A DNA stretch of 40,982 bases from Verrucomicrobiota bacterium (GTDB lineage: Bacteria; Verrucomicrobiota; Verrucomicrobiia; Limisphaerales; CAIMTB01). The position numbers and the translations under genes are program-made. Position 1 is the first letter of the stretch; the number at the start of each line of letters is the position of its first letter. Positions 9,351 through 17,646 of this stretch are shown one piece after another. Under the pieces are notes generated by a model that did no database searches, was not told the DNA's origin, and worked only from the letters and a program-made list of their open reading frames with translations. The stretch lies in assembly GCA_963205105.1 (NCBI GenBank), contig CAUJJW010000244.1, positions 1 to 40,982 of the forward strand, written 5' to 3'.

Positions 9351-9443
9351 GGGGTCAAGTCATGATCGTCAAGATTGATGGAGCCACCTCTTGTCCTGCG
9401 GCACCTAAAACACTCCAATTGTTGTTTGTCGGGACCTGACCCC
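9351..9443 (+). repeat. REP-like hairpin element, copy 1
   Basis: A 93-bp block bounded by GGGGTCAAGTC and its near-complement GACCTGACCCC. A second copy, ~80% similar by eye, is at 19970-20063; both contain CGGCACCTAAAAC and AATTGTTGTTTGTCGGGACC. Elements with such GGGGTCA termini commonly accompany RAYT transposases in other genomes, from memory; a RAYT remnant is present at 2.1 kb. No coding potential. Confidence 0.55.
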
Positions 9444-9478
9444 ATTGGAATTCCTGGATGATGGGAGCCCGCGGGGCT

Positions 9479-9607
9479 TTGACGCGTTTCTGTCGCACTT
9501 GACGATTGGCAGTGCCGGGCTTGACGCAAACCTGACGATTGCGCGCGATCCGGATGGCGGGCCACTTGACGATTCGGGCCGTCCAGGTTGACGAATACTT
9601 GACGATT
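9479..9607 (+). repeat. Helically phased array of seven TTGACGATT-type repeats
   Basis: Copies of TTGACGATT or close variants start at 9479 (TTGACGCGT), 9499, 9521 (TTGACGCAA), 9532 (CTGACGATT), 9566, 9588 (TTGACGAAT) and 9599. Spacings are 20, 22, 11, 34, 22 and 11, close to multiples of 11, so the copies lie on one face of the helix. The last copy overlaps the stop of the DUF4062 gene. The block lies between that gene and the sigma-factor gene. It may be an operator or iteron array, or the end of a Tn7/Tn5053-like element with several transposase-binding sites (a TGTCG occurs at 9491). No function is shown. Confidence 0.6.
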
Positions 9608-11177
9608 ATTTTCCATCGTAGAACGCGTAAGCGGTGGAGCGTCCGCTCCCGATGCGGGCGGCGATCTTGAGCTCGATCAGGAGGGCGAAATCGGCGCTAG
9701 AGGTCTGGCGTGAGACCCCGAATTCCTCCTCGCAGAAGCGGCTGGTGAGAGTAACGCCGGAGGCGAGCAGTTCGGCCATTTTCTGCTGCCGTTCGTTCAA
9801 CTGCGCAGTGAGCTTCTGCGGCAGGACGGCCCCCAGCTTGGAGGGTGAGATCTTCAGGCGTCCGAGGTCGTCACCTGGACCGGGAAGCACGAGTTCCAGG
9901 TAGCCGTCCACTTCTCTGAGGCGGTGGCGATCGAGTCCGGCGGCTTCCATCCAGCCTTGGATGCGGCGGAAACCACTGCCGCGCTTCTCCATGAAGTCGA
10001 GGTGAAAGAGGCACTGCGCCATGATCGGGTTGCGGGCGCAGGGCTTGGCCGTGCCTCGGCGGAGGGTTTCGATTTTCAGCGGAGCAGGAGGCGCGCCCGG
10101 GCTGGCAACCACGATCCGATCGGAAAACACCTGAAGGATGATGGGCCGGGAGCGGATGGAGTAATCCCGGTGAACACAAGCGTTGACCAACGCTTCACGG
10201 ATGGCCTCCCGCGGATACTCGTCGAGCACGACACGCCTCGATCCGACGATTCGCGGCGGGTGGCGGGTATTTTTCATAACGAAAGCGATCCCCTCGTCGA
10301 TGGCTTTGAGGATGGAGCTGTCGATGTTGGCTTGGTCTTCGGTGTCGGGACCCACCTCATTGCCGGCGTAGGCATCGGCCTGAATCTGGCAGTGGACGTA
10401 GCGGGCGAAAGCCGAGGGCTTCTTTCCCAAGAGCAAAAGGCCTGCGGCTGTTGGCTGGTAGTCGCCCTCGCCGGACTGGAAAAGCAGTCCCCGGATGAAG
10501 AGGTTCTTCTTCAGGGTGGTCAGATCGAGGCTCTTGCGGGAGACGCCATCCGCTGCGGCCACGAGGTCGCGTGCGAGATGTGTGTCAAGGTCATCCCAAC
10601 TGGCATCGGTGTGCTCCTGCTCGAAATCGGAGGCGGCCTCAATGGTGAGGAGGCTGGCCTGTTCCTCGGCCGTTGAAAGCTCGATGCCGAACTTCGATTC
10701 CAGGATTTTCGATACCGACCGGGAAAGCTCTTGTTGGAGTTCGTGATAGTCCTCGAATTCCTTGTACTTGAAGCCGTCAGCATAGACGGCATCGAGAAGC
10801 GCGGTCGCGCCTGGTTCGCGCTTGAGGGCGCGGGCGCCTTTGCGAAAGACGAGGATCTCCATTTTTCCTGCATTGTGGCGCTCCTTAGCGCGCAGGTATT
10901 CGTGATGGGTGATCGATCGATCATCCATTAAGTGTCCCTGTTCTCTCCAGACGATCAGGACGAAAATCCGGCATTCGTCAATGAGCGCGACGCATTCTTC
11001 CAAGGCCTTCGCTGATGATGCGGGCTCGTCTTCATAGGTTGCCGGCACACAATGCGGGCCCATGGCGGGATCACCGGAAAGGAGCACCCGGGCGGCTTTG
11101 CGCTCGTTATGCAATTCGCCCTGAACCGAGCTGATGAAGACGCGGATCTTGGACTCTTTCGCGGCGTGGACGGACAT
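9606..11177 (-). CDS. DUF4062 (TIR-like) plus HATPase_c_4 protein, probable defence-associated
   Basis: 523 residues, ATG at 11177. Residues ~11-120 match the DUF4062 pattern: IRVFISSVQGELHNERKAAR, then the second conserved block CRIFVLIVWREQG. Residues ~200-440 match the ATP-binding half of RecG-like/AlbA_2-associated regulators: AAGLLLLGK, then REALVNACVHRDYS at 327-340 (the N-box Glu and Asn of a GHKL ATPase), SPG near 360 and the MEKRGSGFRRI motif. A winged helix follows (about 460-520). DUF4062 is a TIR/NTPase-related effector domain frequent in phage-defence loci, and GHKL proteins of this type are often inserted in type I restriction operons. The probable hsdM tail ends 2 bases upstream, which fits that context. 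Biochemical activity is untested; I infer a nucleotide-sensing effector. Confidence 0.75.
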   Translation of the reverse strand: MSVHAAKESKIRVFISSVQGELHNERKAARVLLSGDPAMGPHCVPATYEDEPASSAKALEECVALIDECRIFVLIVWREQGHLMDDRSITHHEYLRAKERHNAGKMEILVFRKGARALKREPGATALLDAVYADGFKYKEFEDYHELQQELSRSVSKILESKFGIELSTAEEQASLLTIEAASDFEQEHTDASWDDLDTHLARDLVAAADGVSRKSLDLTTLKKNLFIRGLLFQSGEGDYQPTAAGLLLLGKKPSAFARYVHCQIQADAYAGNEVGPDTEDQANIDSSILKAIDEGIAFVMKNTRHPPRIVGSRRVVLDEYPREAIREALVNACVHRDYSIRSRPIILQVFSDRIVVASPGAPPAPLKIETLRRGTAKPCARNPIMAQCLFHLDFMEKRGSGFRRIQGWMEAAGLDRHRLREVDGYLELVLPGPGDDLGRLKISPSKLGAVLPQKLTAQLNERQQKMAELLASGVTLTSRFCEEEFGVSRQTSSADFALLIELKIAARIGSGRSTAYAFYDGK

Positions 11178-11179
11178 GA

Positions 11180-11314
11180 TCAGACTCCCAGTTGTTTGAG
11201 GATGTTGCGCAGGGCCTTGTCGGTTGCTTCCGCTTCCTTCTCGATCATCTCCAGTTCGGCCACAATCTCGGTAATCGGCCAGTAGGTTTCGGCGATTTGG
11301 ATTTTTCGGGAGCG
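11180..11314 (-). pseudogene. C-terminal fragment of a type I restriction methylase (HsdM-like)
   Basis: Reading the minus strand into the TGA at 11180-11182 gives a tail of about 44 residues containing IAETYWPITEIVAEL, then EMIEKEAEATDKALRNI and a final LKQLGV. This is the pattern of the C-terminal coiled-coil of N-6 DNA methylases of type I restriction systems, from memory of the family. No upstream methylase motifs (NPPY, FxGxG) are found, so it is a remnant cut somewhere near 11320. The fragment ends 2 bases before the ATG of the DUF4062 gene, the spacing expected if both were one operon. Confidence 0.45.
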
Positions 11315-11663
11315 GGCATTTCGTTTAGGCGGACAGAACGAAGGTGTCGGCGTGTCACTTGCTGATGGCAGTCTCGATGTTGCGGATGGCGAGGCGGCTG
11401 GTGGAGGCGTTGCTCACCTGTCCGCTGGTGGAGATGTCGCCGAGCGTGGATACGCTCGAATCCTTCTCCAGCGAGTAGGGCGTTGCTGGGGCATGACCGA
11501 AGGCACCATGTGTCGTCATGTCGTCTGCGGCGTATCGACGACAGGTTAAATCCCCCGTGTACCTGCCGCACGACAAAATCGTGGTGTCGAGGGAGATGGC
11601 AGCAGTCTGAGGCGGCATGAAGCGGGGGCGTATAGGATGGCCACGTTTGGAGGCAATCCAGGA
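11315..11663. other. Degenerate gap without a supportable gene
   Basis: About 350 bases between the hsdM-like fragment and the integrase remnant. Short frames exist on both strands, but none has a recognisable domain or a clear start. This is probably junction debris from successive insertions and deletions. Confidence 0.4.
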
Positions 11664-12120
11664 TCATGTGTCTTTCGCCGATGAGGCGGCGGACAGCACT
11701 TCAGTCGATAGGTCCGGGGTAAACCTGACCTTCTGCGCCATCGCTTTGGAATGATGGTCGCGGAGGTGGCCGTAGACGCGCATGGCGAGGGCGCCGCCGT
11801 CTTTGTGACCGAGCCAGCGGCTGACGGTGGGGATGTCGATGCCGGCTTCGATGCAGGTGGTGGCGAAGAAATGTCGGAGGTCGTGGTGGGTGATGCGGTC
11901 GATGCCCACTTCTCTGCACGCGCGATCCATGGCTTTTTGGCATTCCTGGATTTTCATGACCGCGGCGGTAGGAGGGTCGTCGGCCCGCTCGGCGCGCAGA
12001 CGTTTCAGGAGGGTGATCATGGCGGCGTTCATGGGCACCCAGCGCACTTCGCGAGTATTCAGGCTTTGGCGAATGAGCTTGCCTCCGACCTTGGCCCGGG
12101 CGAAGTACCTGTCGGTTTTC
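11664..12120 (-). pseudogene. Tyrosine integrase with in-frame internal deletion and lost N-terminus
   Basis: The encoded piece joins RYFARAKVGGKLIRQSL directly to REVRWVPMNAAM and continues through HHDLRHF, the SRWLGHKDGG block and RVYGHL. Compared with the intact integrase at 26001-27185 it is nearly identical on both sides of the join but lacks residues ~53-262, including catalytic R231 and K261. Its 5' end is also missing: the coding sequence runs straight into the tRNA-Ile half at 12121 (an ATG by chance lies inside the tRNA piece, at 12128). The HxxR, LGH and Tyr motifs remain, but it cannot be active. It looks like the decayed integrase of an older island inserted at the same tRNA, outside the present left attachment site. 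Confidence 0.8.
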
Positions 12121-12159
<39 letters not shown>

Positions 12160-12291
12160 TCGAAACGGGGCTTTTGGACCCATTGGGAACCATGCGGAAT
12201 CCGGTGCACAAAAAACTGATGCGGAATGGGTTGAATCGGTTGCGTTGAAGGAACCACTAGGACCGAAGGAGACCCATTTTTGGGCAACCGG

Positions 12292-12311
12292 TATCAGATG
12301 CGGTATCAGAT
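12292..12311 (+). promoter_or_regulatory. Two TATCAGAT repeats near the left island end
   Basis: TATCAGAT occurs at 12292-12299 and 12304-12311, each preceded by G, 12 bases apart. The same pair, 13 bases apart, lies in front of the integrase at 27194-27214. Candidates for arm-type integrase binding sites, or for a regulator site shared with the palindrome at 12364-12380. Confidence 0.45.
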
Positions 12312-12363
12312 TTTGGGTGTGCGAAGCCAAGACGGAGATTCTTCCGGATTGAAGTCGAGGCAG

Positions 12364-12380
12364 AATCTGATAATCAGATT
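12364..12380 (+). promoter_or_regulatory. Operator-like palindrome before the antitoxin gene
   Basis: AATCTGAT-A-ATCAGATT is a perfect 8-bp inverted repeat with one central base, ending 2 bases before the antitoxin ATG. Phd/YefM antitoxins repress their own operons through such palindromes. The half-site ATCAGAT is the same as in the repeats at 12292-12311 and 27194-27214. A bound protein here would cover the ribosome-binding region. Confidence 0.55.
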
Positions 12381-12382
12381 TT

Positions 12383-12655
12383 ATGAGCGAGACGGTCATT
12401 ACCGTGACAGAGGCCGCCCGGAATTTCGCCGACTGCGTGAACCGGGCTCACTATCGCAACGAGACCTTTGTTCTGCTGAAGAACGGAGTTCCCTTTGCGC
12501 GGCTGGTACCGGATGCCGAGCGGACCTGCACCGGTGAGCAATTGGCTGCAGCGATTGCCGGGAACTCGCTCACCCCGGTCGAGGCGAGGGCCTGGGCCAA
12601 GGATTTGAAGGCGGCTCGCAAAGCTCTCAAAGCTCCCGTGGACCCATGGCAATAA
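12383..12655 (+). CDS. Phd/YefM-type antitoxin
   Basis: 90 residues, ATG at 12383. The N-terminal half has the Phd/YefM fold signature: VITVTEAARNFADCVNRA followed by FVLLKNGVPFARLVP, the DNA-binding dimer part. The C-terminal half is charged and Ala/Lys-rich (AWAKDLKAARKALKAP) and is expected to wrap the toxin. It overlaps the PIN toxin gene by 10 bases, so the two are translated together. The palindrome at 12364-12380 is the probable autoregulatory operator. This module lies just inside the left end of the island and could stabilise it. Confidence 0.85.
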   Translation: MSETVITVTEAARNFADCVNRAHYRNETFVLLKNGVPFARLVPDAERTCTGEQLAAAIAGNSLTPVEARAWAKDLKAARKALKAPVDPWQ

Positions 12656-13062
12656 TCCTGGACGCCGACGTCGTCATTCAGGGGGAGCGAGGCGTCTTCG
12701 ACCTCGCCGGATGGTGTCAGGAACAATCGGATGAGACCTTCGCCATGGCAGCCGTTACCGTGGCGGAGCTTTGGCATGGTGTGGAACGATCCACCGGTGC
12801 CATACGCGCGAAGCGAGAACGGTATTTGCGGAGCCTGCTGACGACGCTACCCATTCTTCCCTACAGCGAGCCGACAGCCTATCTGCACGCCAGGCTGTGG
12901 GCGGCCTTGGCCGCTCGAGGCGCCATGATTGGCTTTTACGACGTGATGGTGGCGGCAACCGCCTTGGAGAGGGGATGGCCCGTGGCCACGTTCAATGTCA
13001 GGCACTTTGCTGCGGTGCCGGACTTGAGGTTGATCGTGCCCTCGATGAAGTCGTCCGAATGA
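12646..13062 (+). CDS. PIN-domain (VapC-type) toxin ribonuclease
   Basis: 138 residues, ATG at 12646 inside the antitoxin gene. PIN-domain acidic residues are in place: ILDADVVI (Asp6/Asp8 region), TVAELWHGVER (Glu), and GFYDVMVAATAL (Asp), followed by the ATFNVRHFAAVP strand, where the common T.N..HF motif is kept. These Mg2+-dependent endoribonucleases cut tRNA or mRNA and halt growth when the antitoxin is lost. Full length for the family, so probably active. It converges with the ferredoxin gene, whose stop lies 37 bases beyond. Confidence 0.88.
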   Translation: MAIILDADVVIQGERGVFDLAGWCQEQSDETFAMAAVTVAELWHGVERSTGAIRAKRERYLRSLLTTLPILPYSEPTAYLHARLWAALAARGAMIGFYDVMVAATALERGWPVATFNVRHFAAVPDLRLIVPSMKSSE

Positions 13063-13098
13063 CTGTTCTCAGGGGCTTGGGGGACCTCGCAGACCCTC

Positions 13099-13350
13099 TC
13101 AGAGTTTTGGCATTTCGTGATCGCCATCATCTCCAATGGATTCGGTGGGGCAACCCTGCATGGCCTCATGCGCCTGATGCCGTTCTTCCGGCGTCGAGGG
13201 CTGACGGAAGACGAGGCTCATCCCGAGTTCCTCGTCCCGTTGGAAGAGCATCGGAGCATTCTCGCGGCATAGATCGCAATCGATGCAGGAGTCGTCGACG
13301 TAGTGGGGGCCAGGAACGTTTCCTGGGTTCTTTGTGTTGGGATTGGCCAT
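13099..13350 (-). CDS. Single-cluster [4Fe-4S] ferredoxin
   Basis: 83 residues from the ATG at 13350 (an in-frame ATG at 13362 would add four residues; MANPNTKNPGN is the more family-like start). Cysteines in CIDCDLC (22, 25, 28) plus C67 in QGCPTESI give the C-x2-C-x2-C...CP pattern of one 4Fe-4S cluster. The sequence VDDSCIDCDLCRENAP is close to monocluster ferredoxins widespread in Planctomycetota and Verrucomicrobiota. It would carry electrons for an unidentified partner; no oxidoreductase is next to it. It is divergent from the LysR regulator, which may control it. Confidence 0.85.
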   Translation of the reverse strand: MANPNTKNPGNVPGPHYVDDSCIDCDLCRENAPMLFQRDEELGMSLVFRQPSTPEERHQAHEAMQGCPTESIGDDGDHEMPKL

Positions 13351-13459
13351 GGGTGTTTGCATGGGCGCTCAAGGGATTTCGGCGCCACGTCCAACAGGCT
13401 GCCGGCGATGGAGCGTTGCGGGAAATTCCTTCATTCCATTACAGTGATGCTCCACGTGA

Positions 13460-14371
13460 ATGAATGAGTTCCTCGCGACGGGGCCTTTCGACCTCTACAC
13501 GCTGAAGCTGTTCCATCTGGTGGCGGAGCATCGGAGTTTCACCCGGGCTGGCGAAGCCGCGGGTCTGACCCAGAGCGCCATCACGCGACAGATTCAGGGA
13601 ATGGAAGACAAGCTGGGGCTCCGGCTGTTTGATCGCTCCACCCGGCATGTGCGGCTGACCGCGGAAGGTGCAACGCTTCATGCGCGTTCCGGCGCCATCC
13701 TGGCGGAAGTCGACGATGCGTTGCTGGCCTTGCGTGGAAAATCGCCTCGGATGCCGGAGGCCTTGCGGGTGGGCGTTTCCCGGACGATCGGTTTAGCCTA
13801 TCTGCCAGGTTTCTTTCGTGCGTTCCGCCGGCGTTTTCCCGAGGTGCAGCTTCAGGTTTCCCATGAGCGCAGCGATTTTCTCCTTGCTGCGGTGGAGAGC
13901 CGGGAACTGGACGCCTGCATCGTGTCGTCGCCGCTTCGACCGCCACCCACACTGGATTGCACCCACCGCTTCCTGGACGAATTTGTGGTGATCCTGCCTC
14001 CGGGCAGCGTGGTGAAGGAGCGCCAACCGCTCACGGTCGGGCATTTGCGCGATGCCTATGACCACCAGCGATGGCTGCTCATCACCCGGCATTCGCATAC
14101 CGGAAAGCGGCTACACGCGTGGTTGGAGGAATCGGGGCTTCGCTGCGAACCAGGGATCGAGGCGGACAACTTCGACTTCATCGTCAACCTTGTTTCGCTG
14201 GGGCTGGGCATCAGTCTGGTTCCGCATCGGGTGCTGGCGCTGCATCCCAAGACCCGCCCCGTCGTCCGGGTGCGCACGGAACCTCGCTTTTCAAGGGAAT
14301 TGGTGGTGGTCGTCCGACGCGAAACCGCATCTCCCCATCTGAAGGGGTTTCTGGAGAACGTGCTGTTCTGA
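13460..14371 (+). CDS. LysR-family transcriptional regulator
   Basis: 303 residues, ATG at 13460. The N-terminal winged helix-turn-helix is canonical (LKLFHLVAEHRSFTRAGEAA, then QSAITRQIQGMEDKLG and LFDRSTRHVRLTAEG). The effector-binding domain (about 92-300) has the expected two-lobed pattern with RVGVSRTIG, the FLDEFVVILPPGS strand, and LGLGISLVPHRV. It stands back to back with the ferredoxin gene, the usual arrangement of a LysR regulator and its target, across ~110 bases. A weak TCATTC / GAATGA inverted repeat (13431-13436 and 13458-13463) overlaps the start codon and could be an autoregulatory site. The ligand is unknown. Confidence 0.92.
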   Translation: MNEFLATGPFDLYTLKLFHLVAEHRSFTRAGEAAGLTQSAITRQIQGMEDKLGLRLFDRSTRHVRLTAEGATLHARSGAILAEVDDALLALRGKSPRMPEALRVGVSRTIGLAYLPGFFRAFRRRFPEVQLQVSHERSDFLLAAVESRELDACIVSSPLRPPPTLDCTHRFLDEFVVILPPGSVVKERQPLTVGHLRDAYDHQRWLLITRHSHTGKRLHAWLEESGLRCEPGIEADNFDFIVNLVSLGLGISLVPHRVLALHPKTRPVVRVRTEPRFSRELVVVVRRETASPHLKGFLENVLF

Positions 14372-14724
14372 TTCGGTGTGGCATCGGGCGGTTGGCCGGA
14401 CCAGCCCCATGGTGCCCTTCGGAGGACTGGTGCAACATATGCCTGCGTGTCCGCCAAGGCCTGTGCGTCGTGGGTACGATCGTCCGAGATCCTTTCGTGA
14501 CATTCCCCGAGCCGTGGAGTGGTGGCAGACTTGAATCCTAGAATACGAACAAACGTGTAGTGCTCAACGGGCGACGGTTCAACCGATCGCGCGTTGAGTC
14601 TCCGCACTTTCGCCATTGCATGGCGTCGATTCGAGTCGAAATCTCCGGGGGTGGGTCTTCGATATTCAATACGGCTAAGTTTCGAACAGCCGTTACGAGC
14701 ATCGTGCAACAGTGAAGGGGCGAG
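14372..14724. other. Intergenic region without a recognised gene
   Basis: 353 bases between the LysR gene and the delta-60-repeat gene. No frame with domain support. A purine-rich GAAGGGGCGAG precedes the ATG at 14725 and can serve as its ribosome-binding site. Presumably holds the promoter of that gene; no clear -35/-10 pair is seen. Confidence 0.4.
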
Positions 14725-17433
14725 ATGAGAACCAAGAGACGATTCTTCTCAGCTATTGGACTCGTTGTGCTGGGATGCTGCCTCGAGTTTGGAGCCCTCT
14801 GTGCTGCCATCCCGGGGACGCCTGACCCTGAATTCGCGGCGGGGCTCGATGAAAATGATTGGCCGGAGGGATTGAGCCAAGGTCCGGACGGATTGGTGTA
14901 TGCCCTGATCGACCGCCAACATAATAAACCTGACTCTCGTCTTGAACTCGTTCGCTACAGGACAGACGGGATCATCGACAAAACCTTTCGGTCTCCTCCT
15001 TTTCCAGACAAGTCGATGGTCCAACAGTTTACCGTGAGTTCGGAGGGGGAAATCTTCATCAGTGGTCGTTTTCCGATGGAGGATGGCGTTCAGCACCTAT
15101 TGCGATTTCGCCAGGATGGACGCTCGAATATCGGATTCGAAATGGTAGGGGGATACGCATACGAACCGGAACGGGTGCGTCGCTCATCTCGCGGAGGCGT
15201 GTGGGTACTGGGTACTCGCGAAGATCCCAGCGAGTCGGGGATTGCACGCATCCTGCCCTCGGGCGGCTTCGATCCCTCCTTTAGCGTGGGGAGAAAGGGC
15301 GCACGCCTGTTTCTCTCGGATGTATGGGAGTGGAGCGATGGGCGAGTCGTTGTTTGTGGGGCGTTTAAGAAGATCGGAGACGAAAATCGGTGGGGAGTGG
15401 CGCAGTTCCTTGCCGATGGGCAGCTAGACCCTAGCTTCGTGCCTCCTCAAGCCGAATCAGGCTTCGGGCCGCGCCACTACCGAGTTATTCGAGGGCTTCC
15501 GGGTGGACGCGTCCTGATAGCAGGTCTGGGACAACCATCCTATGTGAAGCGACTTTTGCCTAATGGCAGCGCAGATCCGACGTTTGCCGCAACGCCGATA
15601 GATGGTGGCGTAGATGATATCTATGTCGAACAGAATGGTGCCATACTCCTGGAAGGATCCTTCGCTGCTGTAGGAGGTATTCTCCGTCACAGATTGGCTC
15701 GACTCCATCCGGACGGAACTGTCGATTCCGGATATCTGTCTGCTGTTCCTACTAGCGCTCTGAAGGTGGGTGATATGGTTCAGGAAGATCGCTTGCTTGT
15801 TGGTTGGGGTGATGGCTCCGCGGGACGATTCTTGTGGCGCTTGGGCCGGCTCTTTGGAGGGCCCGCGCCGCCGTTGCCGCCGCAAATTGTGCGATCACCG
15901 ATGTCGATGAGTCGTAGCGTTGGGCAATACTGCACTCTTGAGGTTGTTTTCCGTAGTGAATCACCGGCCCAGATACAGTGGATGCAGAATGACGTCGTTA
16001 TCCCTGGGGCTACGAATTCCATATACTCCATCCTTGGGCTCCACGTAGGGCACTCAGGTAGTTATGTTGCGCGGGTCACCAACTCGAAGGGAACGGTTGA
16101 CAGTGGCACGGCGCTCGTGGTTGTTGAGCCACCGCTCGCTTCACCCGGGCAGGTCGATTTGACCTTCCGCCCCGGCGCTGGGCCCAACGGTGTGGTAACC
16201 GCCTTGCATGTGTTGTCCGACGGCCGAATCATCGCAGGTGGCCTGTTCGGCACATTCGATGGGCAGCCCAGTCCTGGCCTGGCGCGCTTGGATTCGTCCG
16301 GACGCTTGGACCGGGAATTCTCGAGTAATCTGACGGTTCCAAACGCGATCTGGGCCGTGGCTGTGCTTCAAGGCGACATCGTCCTGGCGGGCGGCTACAG
16401 CGAGCCCGGCCCCAAACCTCCGCCGGCAATCGTGCGCGTCTTGCCCGATGGAAGATCGGATCCAGAGTTCCGAAGTTCCCTTCAGTCAGGAACGCAGGTT
16501 AGTTCCATGGTGGTGCAAGCTGACGGACATATTTTAACCGCGGGCACGGTGAGTTCGCCGGGAGCAGGGAAGAGGTGGTTCATTGCCCGTCTTCTCCCTT
16601 CTGGAGAACAGGATCCTAACTTTGTTTCAAACCTGCCTGATCAGTTGGGTAATGTGAGATTGGCGTCGACCACGACAGGGAGAATTTTTCTAGCCGGACT
16701 GGACGTTGATAGGACGACCAACCGACTGTATCGGCTGACACGCGATGACGGGGTGATGGATCCCCGACTGGTGCTGGAATTTGGATATGGAAGGATCGAA
16801 AGCTTGCTTGCTGAGGATAATGGTAGCGTTTGGATGGCAGGTGATTTTAAGAGAGCTGATGGGGACAAACGGCAGGTCGGGAGGGCCATCATCAAGGTCT
16901 CTGCGGAGGGAGAGATCGCCAAGGATTCCATCTTTCAAGGACGATTCGCTCCACCGATGGCAAGTTCCCTGATTCTCGATCCACGAGGAGCCATGTTGGT
17001 TGGAGCATCGCAGGGAGGTTTGTATCGTGCGAATCCTAACGGAGATACGAATTCTGTCTTTTTCACAGGAACGGATGGAGGCATCTTCGCCATGCACCTG
17101 AGTCCACAAGGGGATTTGTATATTGGTGGAGGCTTCAGCATCGTGAGCCAGGTGGCTTGTCCAGGAATTGCTCGCATTTATCTCGAAGACCGAAGTCAAC
17201 CCCACATGATAGGTCCTTTCGTCACAAACGACGGGTTCGAGTTGGAGATGAGATCGTTCGAGGGATGGATTTACGAACTGGAGGTTGCAGACGCGGCGGC
17301 GACGGAGGAATGGCGATCGCTAGGCGTTTTTCAAGGGACCGGTGAGGAGGTGCGGCTGAGGGATCCTGAGCCGCCTCAGGCGCACCGCATTTACCGGGTG
17401 CAGGTCCGTCGCGGTGGGGGAAAGACGCGGTGA
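14725..17433 (+). CDS. Secreted delta-60-repeat (DUF5122) beta-propeller protein with Ig-like domain
   Basis: 902 residues with a signal peptide (about 1-28, ending LCAA). Two propeller halves (about 30-375 and 472-820) consist of delta-60 repeats, with recurring phrases such as LPSGGFDPSF, LADGQLDPSFV, LPNGSADPTF, RLDSSGRLDREF and LPDGRSDPEF, each followed by a strand like GRVLIAGL or GHILTAGT. Between them (about 384-469) lies an Ig-like module: IQWMQNDVVIPGA then HSGSYVARVTNSKG, the Verrucomicrobiota-style immunoglobulin repeat. The last ~80 residues form another small beta module. Extracytoplasmic, probably surface-bound; ligand unknown. The DNA is noticeably less GC-rich than flanking chromosomal genes, consistent with island cargo. 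It is convergent with the damaged RelE gene only 6 bases beyond its stop. Confidence 0.85.
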   Translation: MRTKRRFFSAIGLVVLGCCLEFGALCAAIPGTPDPEFAAGLDENDWPEGLSQGPDGLVYALIDRQHNKPDSRLELVRYRTDGIIDKTFRSPPFPDKSMVQQFTVSSEGEIFISGRFPMEDGVQHLLRFRQDGRSNIGFEMVGGYAYEPERVRRSSRGGVWVLGTREDPSESGIARILPSGGFDPSFSVGRKGARLFLSDVWEWSDGRVVVCGAFKKIGDENRWGVAQFLADGQLDPSFVPPQAESGFGPRHYRVIRGLPGGRVLIAGLGQPSYVKRLLPNGSADPTFAATPIDGGVDDIYVEQNGAILLEGSFAAVGGILRHRLARLHPDGTVDSGYLSAVPTSALKVGDMVQEDRLLVGWGDGSAGRFLWRLGRLFGGPAPPLPPQIVRSPMSMSRSVGQYCTLEVVFRSESPAQIQWMQNDVVIPGATNSIYSILGLHVGHSGSYVARVTNSKGTVDSGTALVVVEPPLASPGQVDLTFRPGAGPNGVVTALHVLSDGRIIAGGLFGTFDGQPSPGLARLDSSGRLDREFSSNLTVPNAIWAVAVLQGDIVLAGGYSEPGPKPPPAIVRVLPDGRSDPEFRSSLQSGTQVSSMVVQADGHILTAGTVSSPGAGKRWFIARLLPSGEQDPNFVSNLPDQLGNVRLASTTTGRIFLAGLDVDRTTNRLYRLTRDDGVMDPRLVLEFGYGRIESLLAEDNGSVWMAGDFKRADGDKRQVGRAIIKVSAEGEIAKDSIFQGRFAPPMASSLILDPRGAMLVGASQGGLYRANPNGDTNSVFFTGTDGGIFAMHLSPQGDLYIGGGFSIVSQVACPGIARIYLEDRSQPHMIGPFVTNDGFELEMRSFEGWIYELEVADAAATEEWRSLGVFQGTGEEVRLRDPEPPQAHRIYRVQVRRGGGKTR

Positions 17434-17439
17434 AGGTAG

Positions 17440-17646
17440 TCAGTCATCAGATGGGCGGAGGAGGGCTGGCCTGACTTCGCCGTGAACCCGGGGAAATCGC
17501 TGTGGGGATTCCGCGGCGCGCTCCAAAGCGGTATCTACCTCCTCCTTCAACTCCAGTCCGAGACCATGTCGGCGGGCTTCGTACCACATAACCGCTTCAA
17601 GAAGTTCGAGCACAGCGAGCGGTCGGAAGAGGACGGTGCAACTCAT
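17440..17646 (-). pseudogene. RelE/ParE-family toxin, C-terminally truncated
   Basis: 68 residues; family members of this subgroup are about 95-100. The N-terminal alpha-hairpin and first strands are present (LAVLELLEAVMWYEARRHGLG, then RAAESPQRFPRVHGEVR), but the frame ends in ALLRPSDD where the family continues with RRFPYGVYF and two more strands carrying the catalytic or gyrase-binding tail. The break lies 6 bases from the end of the delta-60-repeat gene, so an insertion or deletion at that boundary probably removed the 3' end. The start overlaps the antitoxin stop as ATGA, the usual arrangement. Probably inactive as a toxin. Confidence 0.75.

Noticed and set aside
11355..11480. Minus-strand frame ending STSRLAIRNIETAISK, slightly like the C-terminal core of flagellin
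   Set aside because: Too short and too weak: no D0 termini, no start, no other flagellar genes. Chance resemblance in a degenerate gap is more likely.
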